Positions 26,024 to 40,540 are shown, counted from the stretch's first letter. The stretch is 64,000 bases of DNA from Gavia stellata (GCF_030936135.1 NC_082598.1:16248687-16312686), one strand, 5' to 3'. Translations and numbers: made by a program. Notes: generated from the sequence alone by a model not told the origin.

Positions 26024-27019
26024 TTCAGCGCGCCCGCCGTCGCTATGGCCCGCACGGGACGAAACCAACGAGAGAACGGAGGGAAGGGGGAGAGGGTAGC
26101 TCGCGGGCGGGAGCTAGAGCAACAAGTCCAAGAGCCGCTGCGGGCGCAAGCAGGGGGCGCCCGCGACGCCCTCACTTCCGCGTCCCCCCCACAGCGGCCG
26201 GGCGAATGGTTCAGCCCGACTCTCCGCTACGTGCAGCGGTGGTTTAGCCCCGAAGTGACGCCCCGCGCGGTAACTAAGGAACGTGGAGGTCAGAGGTCGC
26301 GGGAGGGACGGGGTGAGGGCGGGGCATGGGGCGGGGCTAGCGGCTCCAACGGCCGTGCGCGCGGAGGGGCGCTCCGCCATCCCGAGTCAGAGGCCGCAGG
26401 GTGCGGCGTTGCCTGAGCAGCGGGACGCCCGCCCCTCCCGCCCCGCAGGGCCCCCCTGACGGTGTTGCCTGCAGGCCTGCAGGGAAGGGCAGCTCCGGCA
26501 GGCAGGGAAAGTAAAAGCGGGGTGGTTGCCTGAGGGATTGCCTTTCAGAGCAGAAAACCGGCCGTCTGCCGTGCTTCCTAGCGGAGGTGGCCCGCTTCAG
26601 CCAAGGGGCTGCCTTTGCATTCTGGCTGCATCCGCCTGCGTGGCCAAGTCCCTTTCGTGCCTGGGCTTCCGCACAGCAACGAGATATATTAATATTTTTA
26701 AAGAAATGTGGTAGCGTAGAAAGCAAATACGACAGCAAGCAGCGCACCAAGTCTGGCCTAATTTCCCCACATTCCAGCTTGGCCGTTCTTGACAGCCCTT
26801 TGCCTAACCTTTTCCCAAACACGCCAGGTAGGGACACCGCTGTTCCCTTAGCCTATCTACTCAGAACTTTTCTGTCCATACAGGCAACTAGTAAGAAAAC
26901 TTGTCTACATCGGTCTAAAGGAATTTTAAACCATTGTTTTATTATGCACAATGGCCATGGAGAACAGTTTTTAACCTCCTCTTTTGCAGCAGTCTTTCAC
27001 ATATTTGAAAACAGTTTGC

Positions 27020-27600
27020 GTGTTTTTAGTCCGTCTTCTTTTCTATAGACTAAACAACTCCTCTTCGTTCAGTCTTTCCCTGGGTTGTCTTCTCTAGACT
27101 TCTGATTATTCTTGTTGCTTTCCTTTGGCCCCTCTCCACTTTCTTGAAGTGGTGTGCCAAAAACTGGATACAGTACTTTGGTTGAGGCCTTCTGAGCACC
27201 GAGTAGAGTGGAAGTATTACTTCATGTGTCTTACATATGAGACTCCTGTTTATATATCCCAGTATGATGTTTGCTTTCTTCACGGTATGACATTGCTGAC
27301 TCATACTGGTTTTGATTTACTAAAAAACCTCTGAATCCCCTCCTGTTATCAGAATTTCATGCACTCTGAGGTTTTATTCCTGTTTAACTGTAGTGCTTTC
27401 TTTATGTCCCCATTGAATTTCATCCTATATTTCAGGCTACTTGCACAATTTGTCAATATAATTTTATTTATAATCTTGTCCTCCAAAATGCATGCTATCC
27501 CTTCCAACTTGGTTATATCTGCAACTTTAAGAATCATATTCTCTATTCCAAAGTCATTAATAAAGATATCAGATAGTACCAGATTTCTGCAAGCCCCTGT
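27020..27600 (-). repeat. Ancient CR1-type LINE fragment
   Basis: The plus strand reads as the reverse complement of the CR1 RT-to-3' region. A cctttggcccctctccactt-like block near 27123 is followed by ccaaaaactggatacagtac near 27158, the tatcccagtatgatgtttgc region near 27255, and a distal block with gtcattaataaagatatcag near 27554. The decayed minus-strand translation includes KKANIILGYINRSL and HEVILPLYSVLRRPQ, matching the CR1 RT C-terminal region. Confidence 0.75.
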
Positions 27601-30600
27601 TTGACATATCCTTCCAATATGACAAGTGTTAACAATTCTTTGAGCATAGTTTACACAACTGAAACAAAAGAGCCAGCTAAAGCAGTTTAAAGTATAGATG
27701 TACTTCAATGGATTCAATATCAAGCTAAGAAATTTTAGAACAACTTTGTGTAATGTCTGAATAGCAATCATCCCTGTTTCAGTCTCTTTCAGGTTTTCTT
27801 TTTGAAATGCATGTCAGAAATTTCCAATGTTACAAGTACACTGTCATACTCAATCCTCAGCAGGATCAAGAAGATTTCTTATTACTCATGTATTCAAGTG
27901 TTTGCAGAATTGAGGCCAAATGCTTTCCCAATGACATTCTGAAAAAAAGGGGAAAAAAAAGCAGAAAATACCTTAATTTCTAATGGAAAACCAGACACAC
28001 ATCTTTGTCACTTTCTTCATACTTCAAAACAAATTAAGCTTGTTACTCATCGACTATTTTCCACTTCATCTTTTAGCCTAATTATACTGCAAATTCTCTT
28101 AACTAGGAACTTCAGCAAGATCAGCATCAGGGCTCAGCTGAACAGCATTTCTTGGAAGGAAGAGCAACAGGGACAAACATGGAATTTTCCTTTATGATTT
28201 CTGACATACTGAATGGTTGTACAATTGGCATTAGACATTTAAAAGCTCCACATCTCCCGTTGAGGCAGACACGTGATTGATAAACCACTGTTGATGGAAC
28301 TGTTCATGTTCCTGCCAATTCTGTCTCAGTCATAGTAAGAAAGGACATAAAAGATGAATTCAAAGCTTCACAGCACTTTTGGGGAGAAGCAGGGTTCTAT
28401 TCAACCCCCAAGATGAGAATTAGGGGTGTTCAGGCTGCATGTGCAAAAAAGCAGGATGATCAGAGAGGAAGGTGCTCCAGGTCTGCAGGCTATGTGTATT
28501 ATCATTTGAAATACAACAAAGAAATGTGTGTGTTACAATACACATCCCCAAACTTAATTTTCTTCTTAGATTATATTCATTTTTCTTCCACAAATCACCC
28601 AAGCTTATTAAAAGTTAACATCATCTAAATGAGTGAACAATATAGAAAGAACTGTTTCATCTTGAATATGGCATTCGTGGGCTTAAAGTTGTCTTGAGGC
28701 TGTGTATCTGACCTATTTAAATAAGCATTTATATATTATGGCATAATTCTGGAAATACAAAGAATGCTTGATATGGATAAGCATGCATGTTTGCTGTTGA
28801 CTACCAAGAAAGGTGAATGGAAGCAACCCCAGGAGACAGCATAATAACGTAATCGAACAACTCAGTCTCCAAGAGCCTCCTTGCAGTTGTTAAGTGTACG
28901 GATGACAGGGATGTACTAAAATCCTTTTTGACTATATATAAAATCAGTGTACAAGATTAAAGCTGCCCGGTAGAGTTAATGCTTTAATTAACAATAAAAC
29001 TACAGAAGAGTGTTGTTTACCATTATTTCACTTCGTACTAGCGTAACGGAGCAAACGATCAGACTACAAATCTTTATACATCTTATCTGTCGATGTTGAG
29101 CAAGCACATTAATGGCACGGTGTGGTTATTGTATGTGAAGTGCTACAGATTGTTGGTACCAGCACATCCCCTCTAGGAGGGTTTTCAAATTGAAATGTTT
29201 TTGTCATTGCAATCTTAACTAGTTTGTTATTTGTTAAATATGAACAACATTTTATAGATGAGAGGAAGCTAGTCTTGAACTGCTTGATACTTTACAGGTA
29301 AAGGAAATATATGAAGCATGTTGAAAAGCACTGGAATTAACAGGCAAAACACACTGCAGTCAAAATTCTTTTTTTTTTTCATCGATGGCAGTATGAAAAT
29401 AATTTGAAACTCTTCTTCTGCAGTGCCTTTGAATAGAGCTTTCACTGAAAAATTCCTGGTTCGCCCAATGACACAGAAATTAAATATATCTTGTTTAGTG
29501 GTCATTCAGTCAGTATTTTGATATTTGCTCATTTGTTTTTCAGTATACTTTCTATATACCTTATATTACTTCTTTATGAAGAGTTTTCACTGGTAATCCA
29601 CTGGTAATGGAGAATATTGTCAATGATAAGTGAGATGGCAGCAATTTAAAAATTCCCATGTTTCATTTAGGCTCCAAATAAGAAAGTAATTGTATCCCCA
29701 TTCTCTCTCAAGTTTTGGCCCATTATTTGGCTTGACCATTTTCTACTGAATTAAATCAACTTTTTTAGTATGTGAAACCACATGGTATAGACAGTTTCCT
29801 GCCTCTTTACTTCAGTAAAAAGGAGGGAAGAGCTATATGACTTTGTTTCAATTCCCTAAACCAATAGTTATTGATCAGTGGAGCCTTGGGTGTTTGAAAA
29901 CACCTTGCAGAAGTCCATGGAAGGTTGCTGAGAAAAACAAACCCAGAAGGCTTAGACTTTCACTGTTACTTGAGGACTTTTAAGAGTCTGTAAGACCAAT
30001 TGTTGCTGCTCCTCTATGCCGCTACTAAATCTTCCACCTTTATCAGCTGGGCAGTGAGTTTCATAAATGTTTTCATTTGGTTTCATTCTTCAGATTATCA
30101 CTGAAGTTGTTGCAGTTCAGTTTTGGCTGAAAAGGCTGGAGTATTTGAGCTTGGCAGCTCTCCCTAAGTGGGATCACTACAACTGCTGAGTGAGTTTGGG
30201 TGGACAGAGGTAATGTAGAGTGACAGGAGCGTCCAGAGAGGTTTAGGAGAGGAGACAGGCAGCAGGGGAGGAGTCAGAGGTTTTATGTAGGTAGGGAAGG
30301 GAGGCTGGAGGGGTTGAGTGGGTGTTGTAGGAAGCTGGTGCTGGGAAAGATCTGCAGGAATTTCTGAGGGTCAGAGACAAGTGTGGGAGTCTCTTCTTAT
30401 TAATCACTCTCTCCAGTCAACCCTTCCTGTACAGCATCTTCCTCCCTCTCAGAAGACAGGGCCACATACCCAGCTCACTCCTCATTTGGGTCAAAAGGAA
30501 CTTTCCTTCCTGACACCTGATTATTTCTGTGCCTCTTGGAGGCCACCACTTCCCTCCCTCACATCTTCCCCTACACCCTCCTGGTCACATTTTTTAGTGC

Positions 30601-32957
30601 AAGCCATTGCTTTTCGTTTCTGCTGTTGTTTTGAGCTGGCAATCAGAAATACTCTTTCTTTCCACCATTTTGTTCCAATTTAATTAGAAAATAATTGTTA
30701 GTAATCAGTTTCAGTTTGAAGAAGAAATAGCACAGTTCCAGTTTTGGTTCCTTTGCCCCATGTTCTTAAGTTACCCTGACTAAGTAATTGTGGCATACAC
30801 AGTTATGCTATTTTTGCAAATGCATGTTGTACAAATGCAAACTGGACTTTTGTGAATGTGTGAGTTTTTCACAGTATAGTATAAGGTTGCATTTCCTGCA
30901 TATGAGTACCTACAAAAGAGCCCAAAATCACTACCTGCATAGAAAATAGCTATAATAAGAATCGTTTGCATCATCCTTCCCTGTGTCAGAGCCGTATGCT
31001 TCTCCTAGGCTCTGGGGGGAAAGATACAAATCAAGCTGAATGAGGTGGAATTCTGGGCTGACAGAAAAAGGAACAGCATGTGTGAGAGCCTGCAAACTTT
31101 TTGCCATCCTTGTCAGGAATGCAGGGTCGTTAGCTAGTGAGTCATCTGTGCTGTCCTCTTCAGCGCTTGATGGAAACAACACATTTCTCAGAGTGATGGA
31201 CAGGAGCTGTGTCCTCTGTTACCAATACAAGCCATTCTTTTAGCTTTTGTTCTGCTATTTCTTCCTGTGCTTACACAAACACACGCATTTCCTTTTGTGT
31301 TTCATTCATATCAATTTTTCTATTTCAGATCTCTAGCTGGGATCCATAGACCCTCATCTTCTTCAAGGTGGAAATTGCAATTTCATCTGAACGAGGAAAG
31401 CGTCCTTCTTGAAAAGCAAAACTGTTGCAAAAAAAGTGGAATGTGTATTAAAAAAAATTTAACAGATTTACTTGCGTTACTGTGTTGATTTTGCCACTCT
31501 GCTCTGAGGCAGAGTAGAAAGCAGCTGTTACTTTTAATTGCACTAGAGATTTGCCAATAAAAAACAAACTGTTTCTTCTTCATCAGTATCATCTCTAATG
31601 TCTTTACCAGATAGTCTTTTCTTCTGCACTGCTTGATTACGGTGCCGTGAGTCAGACTTGGTGATTAATGCGGCTGACTAGACTGACAACTGAGTGGAAA
31701 TGGTAAATAATCACTTGTTTTTATACACGTAAAAAACAGTTCCTAGTCAAGTTGGAAATCCTTGCTTTTGGAAGGGCATGCTTCCATCTTGCTTCGTGCT
31801 AACCTAAGGTCGTTTAAGGAATAACTGCTTTAAGTGCTTGTTGATTACAGTGATGTAAACGTCTCTGGCCCAGCCACTGCAGTGAACAAGACTTTCCACA
31901 CAGAAATACGGTTAAACTGAAGGCCGCAACTTTTATGAACTACATTGCCTAATAAAACAGGGAAGAACCGCTAGCCAGCTGTTCCCCACAAACTACCCAG
32001 TAAAACAGGACCAGTGAGGTTCACCAAGCACGAGACTATGGAGGCCAAGCTAAATGTTTAAGAGAAGGCTAACCGCATCCTCCCTCCTGTAAAAGTGACC
32101 AAGGCATGTGGTCCCAAACAACATACCTCCTTCTACACTGTCTGTGCTGGGGAGAGAAGAGTAAAGTAAGTAGTAGCTTTTTTTCTTTGTATAAGGTGCT
32201 AAATTTTCCCTGCATTGTGGAAAAGGAAATAGCTGACTGACACCTGGCTAGTATTTAAGACATGAAGAGTAATTCTGGCCACAGCTAACATTAAAACCCA
32301 CATTGGAAACTAGCTCTCCAGTTGTGTGAATGCACAAACAGGTTCTCTGGTCTTTCCACTAGCCGAATTTGCTAGTAAAGCCACACCACATTTTCAGTGT
32401 AGTAAACACTTTTTCTCAATGTTGAAGGAGAGCACGCTAGCCAACTCAGAGTAGAAAATCCAGCAACAGCCAGGCTGAGTAACAACAACAGTTAGAGAAA
32501 GAGAAGGTGTCAAAAAGACCTTCAGAACAAGAACTAATTTGTAGAAGAGGCAACTGGAATTCACACAAGGTATGTCTAACTTCTACTGAGAGGGCTGCGC
32601 AAATTTGAAGTTTCCCACCTGAACACAGAGGATCACTGGGAACTCCAGTTCCTTGTCTCCAAACCACAGTGCTTGTTAGAATAATGGAGAAAGCAGTCTT
32701 TCTCACAGTGTTGACCTGTTACCAGTCCAATAAAAAGTCATTATTTTTTTCTTCCTTTTATAACAACGTGGAAAATAATTCTAGGATTATTTTCTAGCAT
32801 CTAGGACTGCAGGTTTGGAAGAACCCACCTGAGTCACTGGTGTCCTGTTGTAGAATTCCTGAAGGAAACCATCATGTTCCATCACAAAAGCAGGAAAGTC
32901 ATTTGCCCCCACTGCTCTTGCTGGAAGCTTGTTCTAGACCCTAGGGGTTTGACTCCA

Positions 32958-33285
32958 TGTGGTGGGTTGACCCCACCTGGCAGATAAGCTTCCACCCAGT
33001 CACTTGCTCACTCTCCCGCAGCAGGATGGGGGAGAGAATCGGAAGGGCAAAAGCAAGAAATAAAGATTGAGATAATGACAGTTTAATAAGTGAAACAAAG
33101 GTGCATGCACCAGCAAAGCAAAAAAAGGAATTCATTCACTACTTCCCATCAGGAGGTAGATGTTTAGATGCTTCCTGGAAGGCAGTCTCAGCATGTGTAA
33201 CGGTTACTTGGGAAGACAAATGCCGTAACCTCAAATGTCCCCCCTTTCTCCTCCTCTCCCCCAGCTTTTATTGCTGAGCACTACA
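32958..33285. repeat. Truncated avian endogenous-retrovirus LTR
   Basis: The sequence starts TGTGGTGGGTTGACC and continues with blocks I recognise from a widespread bird LTR: a ggataagcttccaccc-like region, an A-rich segment with gacagtttaataagtgaaac, aattcattcactacttccca, and gtaacggttacttgggaaga near 33198. Similarity fades after the cccccagcttttattgctga region, so the rest of the LTR and any internal retroviral sequence are missing. No retroviral gene is present. Confidence 0.65.
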
Positions 33286-33379
33286 ATTGCATTTGCTTTT
33301 TTCCCAAATAAATCGTATTTCCAATAGACCAATTCTCATTCTCCTCTTAAATTGTTAGCTATGATGTCTTATCTTCTCC

Positions 33380-33960
33380 TGGAGATTTGGTTACTAGTTT
33401 CCAAGTATATGACCTTGCACTTTATATGGCTGAATCTTGCCCCACATCAAGTGTTTCAGACCACAGAGTTATCCAGTTCTTTTGGCCCAATATCTTGAGC
33501 CTCCTCTATAGCTTCCCAACATCCTCTCACCGGTTAATCAGCCCGGTCCTGCTTTTTGTGGGCAGCAAATTATAAAATGCATTACACAAGATTGTATCTG
33601 AAGCTTATTGTCGAGGTAGCCCATCCCCTGCAACCTGATGCTTCTTTCAGTAATATCCATCATCATTTTCTCTTTAGTTAGTTCTCGCATCTTCACTTGA
33701 TCTACTGATTTCCACCTTTCTAACATAATTAATAGCTAGTCTTTCTTTATCGAAGTCCACATAGATGATATCTACCATATCACCCTTGTCTAAAAAATCT
33801 TTCAGCAAAGAAAACTGTCATGTTAATCAGACACATGAAGTAAACCTGTGTTGCAATGTATCCTGTTTTCCACTTGCCTGGAGGTCCTTATTAATTATTC
33901 TTTTTCACACTGAACTTTATGCCAAGAGAAGTACATCAGTAAATGCCTTTATATAATCTA
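33380..33960 (-). repeat. Ancient CR1/L3-type LINE fragment with RT motif
   Basis: On the minus strand a short frame at about 33747-33776 reads VDIIYVDFDK, the conserved LINE reverse-transcriptase segment, followed by decayed sequence in the usual CR1 order. Flanking blocks such as tttccaagtatatgacct near 33398 also fit. It is too degenerate for exact boundaries. Confidence 0.5.
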
Positions 33961-36900
33961 TCAATATGTGAAGATATGATCTACTTGTGAACAGTTCACA
34001 AGAAGACAAACTCAATTTTCTGAATAAATTATTAGTTGCAAATTATTTTTAAGAATCCCATGATAACGAATATATCCCTTTCAGCATTTTTCTGAACAGC
34101 GTCTCCAACAATAATAATTCGCGATTGATCTCCATCCAAGGAACTGCACATACATGAGTTGAATGAATCTTGACATGGGAAACCCACTGCAATCTGCTTT
34201 CTGCCAAGTCTAACTGACCTGCTCAAAGTCATTTATGATGTCAGCCTCAAAGGCAAGATTAGAGCTCAGTGTTTCCTACCTCAACCTCTCCAAAAATACA
34301 TTTATCTCCAACACGAAACTACAGATGTTAGTCATGACTGTTATACCTAAACATGCAGTTCTGTGTTCACTGCAGCGCATACCAACCATGCTTTCTGTCT
34401 GCTCAAACCTAATTAGTTCCCCAGGCTCCTAGGCTTTATTTTACTAGTCTCTACATAGCATGGAAAAATATTCTGGGTTGCGATCCACTTGGCAAAACTT
34501 GAATCCCTGTTCCAGGAGCTTTCTTCCAGAAAAAGATCTCTCTAGACTTCGAATTATTTTGGTTGTGCATCTGCATAGCTCTTTAAGAAGCTCCCATATT
34601 GTATGGGAAAAAACTTTACCAGTCTGATTACAGAAGGACTGCAATGTGAAGAGACGAGAGCCTACTCCTCCGCTCCTTCACTGCTCAACCTCCTTGTCTA
34701 TAAATATCTTGGCAGCTGGAAGGTACTGATGATCCAGTACAGTTGTCTGTCATACTGAGTAAAATTGTCTCATTTTTTCTTGTTTTTTCCCCATGACTGT
34801 GGCAAGTTTATGTTTCTTTCTTTATCCCTAGATTGCAATTTTTAAGGAACAAATATGCTCTATTGGCTATACCTGGGTACATCACCTAGTGAATTGAGAT
34901 CCTCATGCCTGACTACAGATTTTAGCTGCTATGAATGTATGAGCAATACAGTCAGGTCTACATTTCAGTCTGGAATTACTCAGCTGGATGCACACTTTCC
35001 TGAGAAACTTTCATGGGAGAGGTAGGATTGCACTGCCTGCAGACACCTGAGCCTGATTTTCTTGAGTAGGCAACTATTCCAATCCAAAATTAATTTGAAA
35101 TGTCTGTGAAGTGTCATTTAGCAGCCTCCTACTCAGGTATGTACTGCTGTTAGTTGCTATATAAGATACAGGGCAAAAGAGGGTGAAGCCTAGTGTTACC
35201 TCCACAAACCATCCAGCCATTCATCAGCTGTGTCATTTCAGTGCAACATGTCAGAGAATGAAGGCAAAGATGACTGAAGCACTAACTACCCCAGTGTACT
35301 TTGCCAGAAAATGATCCCCGTTTGAATAATTAAATGTAACATGTCTTCATCAGCTTTGAAATGTCGATTGTGCCTGACAGGCATTCGTGTCACTACCCAG
35401 TGTGGCAGGGGGCTCTGACTCACTATCAGAGAGCAAACAGCTGCAGCAATCCACGATGTTATCATCGCCACCCCCTCTGTTATTTGCTACCACACCTCTG
35501 CCCGCAGTTACCACCACACCAAGAGATTTGGCAGCAATGAACGTGCACCCACACCTCACCCACACCACAGCCTCATGCCTTGGCGTGAACTCATCTTCAT
35601 CAGTGAGTTAAGCCATAACATGAGCAGTGAGGCTGGGCACAAGTTCCTGCTGTCCCTTCAGCTACTGTGACATCCAGCAAACGGGAGAGCTGATGTCCTG
35701 GCTGGGCAGCGGGGCATCACAGTCCGATTCAGCAGCTGGCCTGTCGTAGCTCTAATAAACATACTCTCTTGGATATTATTGATATTCTTTAACACAGTAA
35801 AGCTCACAGCTCACAGGTAATGTGTCGCAGCTGGAATGACAAAGGGCTAGAATTTCAGATACTTTTCCTGTCCACCTTTCTTATTGCGCACAACAAACTA
35901 AAATCAGAACTAACTGCCAGTAATCCATAAGTGAGTATGACCAGCAACATTACATACATGGGTAACTGATTTTCAAAACCCTGCTTTGTATTGATATTCT
36001 TCTGGTGTGGTATCAATAGTCATGACTCACCCAAAATGCTTTCGTTCAAGGCTAGTCTATGTGCTTCCAAACTAATTTCCTCCCAGGAAATTTTACATCT
36101 TTGAGGACGGTTCATTTACCGCTGCCAAAACTGTAGGCGTTCTTGATGGAGCTGGAGTAGCTTTATGGCATGATTATCTCAGATCTATGTTTAGCCAAAC
36201 TACAAGATGTATTAGCAGCCAGGTGGATATAGTAAGGAAGAGATAGTTAGGAAAAGCACACCAGGAAAAATAAAAGCAACAGCTGTGACAGAATTTACAT
36301 ATCTAATTCTGTACTCAAGTAGACCAGGATGAAACCTTGAAATTAAGGTTTTGAGAATATGCAAGTGTTACTAATGAGAAATTAGGTATTATTTTCAGTG
36401 TCTTGAGGATTCCACCACATATCCTTTTATCATCTAATAGTGGATCAGATCCTATTGGCTTTAGTTTAGTCTAGTTTAGTTTACTCAGGCAAAATTCTTG
36501 CTGGTTAATTAGAGAATAAAATTCATGTTCAGTTTGGCAATATATTAAATGAATTAAGAGCTTGCCCAGATTATTACACGGACCTGATGAAGTACTATGA
36601 AAAAACACATATAGAGTACTACAAGAACCGAGATTCAGACTTACAATTAGATGTGCTGGCTCTTTAATTTTTTCACCATGCAACACAATTTAAAATGTTT
36701 GGAGTGATTTGCTGTGGTTACTTATAATTAGAGTACATGTTTTTAGGAGGAAATTTGATATATCAAATTGATAATGTTCCTTTAAATGGACAAATTCACA
36801 CTCACACCCACAGACAGACATGCAAACATACATATCTGTGACTGCTGGAGCACATCAAGTGAAGTGGCTGGATTTTAGATCCCCGCTGGCAATCACAAAC

Positions 36901-39900
36901 CTGTTGGATGCTGTGCAATTCTGTCACTTCACTTTGGTGCTTCAGTGGCAGCTGTAATCTTCTGAATAAAATTGCTCTCATAAATGTCTGAGCTGTTTGG
37001 CCAAGATCCTTTGCCTACACAAAACTTCCTTCTCCTTAAGCTCTGTTAATCCATTAAAATGTTACCAGATATCTCCACTGATCTCACTTTGTCATGCAAG
37101 AACTTCTCCAAAATATTCCCTGCTAGATTTTAGCTTTAACTGATAGGTGTTAGTGTGTTTTCATTTGTCCTGACTGATTCGATGTCTGTCTCAAGTGCTA
37201 ACCAAGGATCCTTGGGCCAGGCTCTTGCCATGCACATGTTGAGAATTTTTGGGGAAATCAAAGGAGAAAATCTGGCTGGTCTGAAGGGTGATACCACTGC
37301 TAACCCTGTTTTATTTTCTGCCTAGTGAGAATGAAGAGAAGAAAGCTTTATACAATATACAGTGTAAACACAACAGAGGGCATGAGCCTGTCACGCTATC
37401 ATTGACTTGAGACATGCATACCTGGATCCTGACAACAATATTTTGTGAGCAAAGACAATAACAAGGCTTTGAAAAGCACACATTTCAGAATGGTGAATGC
37501 TTTAGAACTGTGCTCATACAAGTTGTGATTTAAAAGGCTGGAGGCTTCAATCTGAGCCACTAAAATACGAAATGACAGAAACTTGTAAAATTTTATTGCT
37601 CTGCATTTAATAAAATTTACATTTACAAGCTGTCAGTTTGAAATGCTGAATAACTCATAGTTTAGAACACCGAACACCAGTTTGGATTGCGCTTGAAGTT
37701 CGTTGCTTCCTACTTACAATCTTTCTCAGATACTCAGAATAATCCTTCAATCTATGCACTTTTGGTATCTCTCTTAATTCAGCTTTGGCCCCAAAAATAT
37801 ATTGACTTTGCAGGAAGGTCAGGGAAAGACATGCTCTCTTGTTGCCATTTAAAAAAAAAATCAGACATAATTAAAAGCTCCCTTTCTGCTTGTTTAATGT
37901 GCTAATATGAGAACATTAAGGCCAATGTACCATCTACTGCTTGGTTGCTCCATCTGTCTGGATTTTTTTTGTTAATTTACGGACTCAATTATGTAGACTC
38001 TTAAATCCACAGCTTTGGTGGGTGGTAAGGTAGATGGTTAATGAAGAAACATGGAGTAGGAAACTTCTTTAATGCCTGTTTTATATGTGTCTTGGGTAAC
38101 ATTTTTAGGAGAACAAGGATCAAAGATTGTAACTTTAAGAAACTCTCAAGACAGGAATAAATGTACATGGTTTTAAGGCACCCCTAAAAATTATGAGATG
38201 GCTAATATCCTCACGATTCTGTGGTCTGTTCTAAAACAAAAATATTAAGCCAAATGTTTGGCTCTGTATAATAAAAACAGATTATCTAATGGTTTCCAGT
38301 GGGAAATATGAGAAAGACCATTCATAAAGGCTCCGTAATAATTATGAATTATAAAGACTTCCTCATTTTCAGTATAAACTGAGACCCCGATAGAAACTGT
38401 TACATATTTATTCACATGCCCTCAAAGGGACTGCACGTGGACATTTTTAATTAACATTATTTGCAACACCTTACTCAAGTTGTTCATTATTAATTTGACA
38501 TGTTTTGAAGTCCTGACCAGAAAGTTTTCATCACTTACTCTAATTACACCATTCTTATATGACTTTAATACTTTTAAAAGGATACGGCGATTTGCAATCT
38601 GTACTTATTTTAATTAAAAAAGAAAACTGTATTTAAGTAATCTAGGTCATAACATACCAAAAAAAAAGTCAGGAAACATTAAATAAACTTTGGGTCATTC
38701 TCTTTAACATGCCACCAGGCCTTCTCTGTAAGGAAAAAATAGATAATTTGAAACTAAAGACACGGTTTCACAGCCCTTCTGCATTTCCAGAGATGTCTCT
38801 GTTCTGCCCATTTTACCCTTCCCTTTGCATCTCCCCGAACTGTTTCTATGTGTAGTAGTGGGTATAAAACAAGTATATCACCCCAGTTCACCTCCATCTG
38901 TCCTCACTGTCCAGATGTCTCTGCCAATCAGTTCAAATGGTTAAGCTCAGGTAAAACTTCTTGTCTTGCCTCGTTTGAATTATTGTTCTTAGCTTTTCTT
39001 TTTCACGCAGTTTTACCTATTGAAGCCATTCACCAGAACTTCACGGAGAGTCTGTAGAGATGTATTTGAGGTTACAGTGGTGGTAGCAAAGGCAGAAAAT
39101 ATGCAGGAAGCTGTTGACATGAGCTTCATGTTTGTGTCTACAAAGGGTAAATAAACTCTGCTAGTTTCTTCCTAGAGAACGGTAGACATGGCTAGAGGAA
39201 AAGTGCCGCCGGAGAGAACCGAGAGATCAGCAAAGCCTGAGTTGAACCACGATAGACACAGAAAAACCTGCTCATCCTTCAAGAAGAGCCAGCAGGCTCA
39301 ATTATGCTTAAACTTTGCTCTTTAGTTAGAAGCTAAAATGTTGAAATTTAGTGTGTTAAATAAAACAGGCTCTTGTCACCCTTTGAGAGCATGTGTTAAA
39401 CCATCTGCAGGCTCAGCTACACCTTTTTCTTTGCAAATTACACCTTTTCATTGAAACTTAGTGGCAGAGACTCTGGTTTTGTAAATAATAGCTGAAACTC
39501 TAGAACACAGGATGGCAGTGTCAGACCCCACATACCAAGGCAGCAGGGGACTACAGGCTGGTTCAGCTGAGTCTCTTGGGAATTGGGACAGAAGCAAGCA
39601 GCACCAAGGACTTCATGCTTTCCTTGATACCCTTGTGGAAATCTTGCTAGGAAGCTCAGAGTTCCCACTCTGTGTTTCCACAATACTTAGAAAAATACCC
39701 TGCAGAAAGAATAGAGAAACAGTACTCTCTGCAGAACACGTCTTGCTCCCATGCAGATCTCTGAGATCTCCAGGTTTAAGATGTTGTATTAACACATAAA
39801 ATAATATGTATCCTGCAAAGTTATAAAGGAAAACGGACTTTCTGTCGCTGGAACATTGCTTTTCTTTCCCTGGGGTTATCCTAGCAGAGAATAGAGATAT

Positions 39901-40488
39901 AGATGTTATTCTTTTTTTTTTTCCGAATTCGTATATCACCAGCCTCTGTAGCTGGCTAGAGCGACATATATAGTAAGAGCCTAATCTTCGTCAAAGACAT
40001 ACAAGAAGATTTATTAATGAGTTCTTAAATGCCATGGGTTTGTCTTGTTGCTTATTTTAGGAAGCTCACTACAGTCAATGAGGGTGAGCATGTGAAGGTC
40101 AGAGTGGAGAAGGTGTGAACGTGATCTAAAACGTGTCAAAAAAAAGCAGATCAAACCTGGCAAAAATGGAGCTATCTGGAGTCCAGACACCTGGCAAAGT
40201 CTCGGTGGGGAAATAAACTTTAAAGACCCTTTACTCAGACCAGTATGCCCAAACCCACTGAAGGTCATTAACAATTATTGTTCTGCTGAGTTTGGGGGCT
40301 TTTTACTGGGGTGTCCTTGATGGCTTTCCTCGCACTACCGAGGGGCTGAGCCCGCATCCTGGTCCCACTGAGGGACATGGGTCTATCGCTTTGCATGATG
40401 CAGTTCTGGACCCCCCAACCACCCAGTTGCAACCAAGAAAAACTTGCACTGAGCATCATTACATGAGCAAGGGCACTCAAGTCGAGCA

Positions 40489-40540
40489 CGTGATCCTTAT
40501 GGGGCCCTTCCAACTTGAGATATTCTGCGATTCTATGACT
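40489..40540 (+). repeat. CR1 LINE 3' terminus
   Basis: The short segment carries ggggcccttccaacttgaga followed by tattctgcgattctatgac, a clear CR1 3' end with the octamer-like ATTCTRTG terminus in plus orientation. The element may extend left towards 40300 but I cannot confirm that. Confidence 0.75.

Larger units (their letters stand above)
25040..26560 (-). promoter_or_regulatory. RAB28: RAB28 CpG-island promoter
   Basis: The composition switches abruptly from AT-rich intron to a GC- and CpG-dense island that covers RAB28 exon 1 and about 700 bp upstream. No TATA box is visible at a suitable position. Possible sites are an E-box CACGTG near 25146, a YY1 motif at 26011-26023, an ETS-like ACTTCCG near 26172, and a CRE-like TGACGCC near 26256. 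The transcription start probably lies just upstream of the YY1 motif, near 26030-26060. The many ORFs across the island are composition artefacts. Confidence 0.8.
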
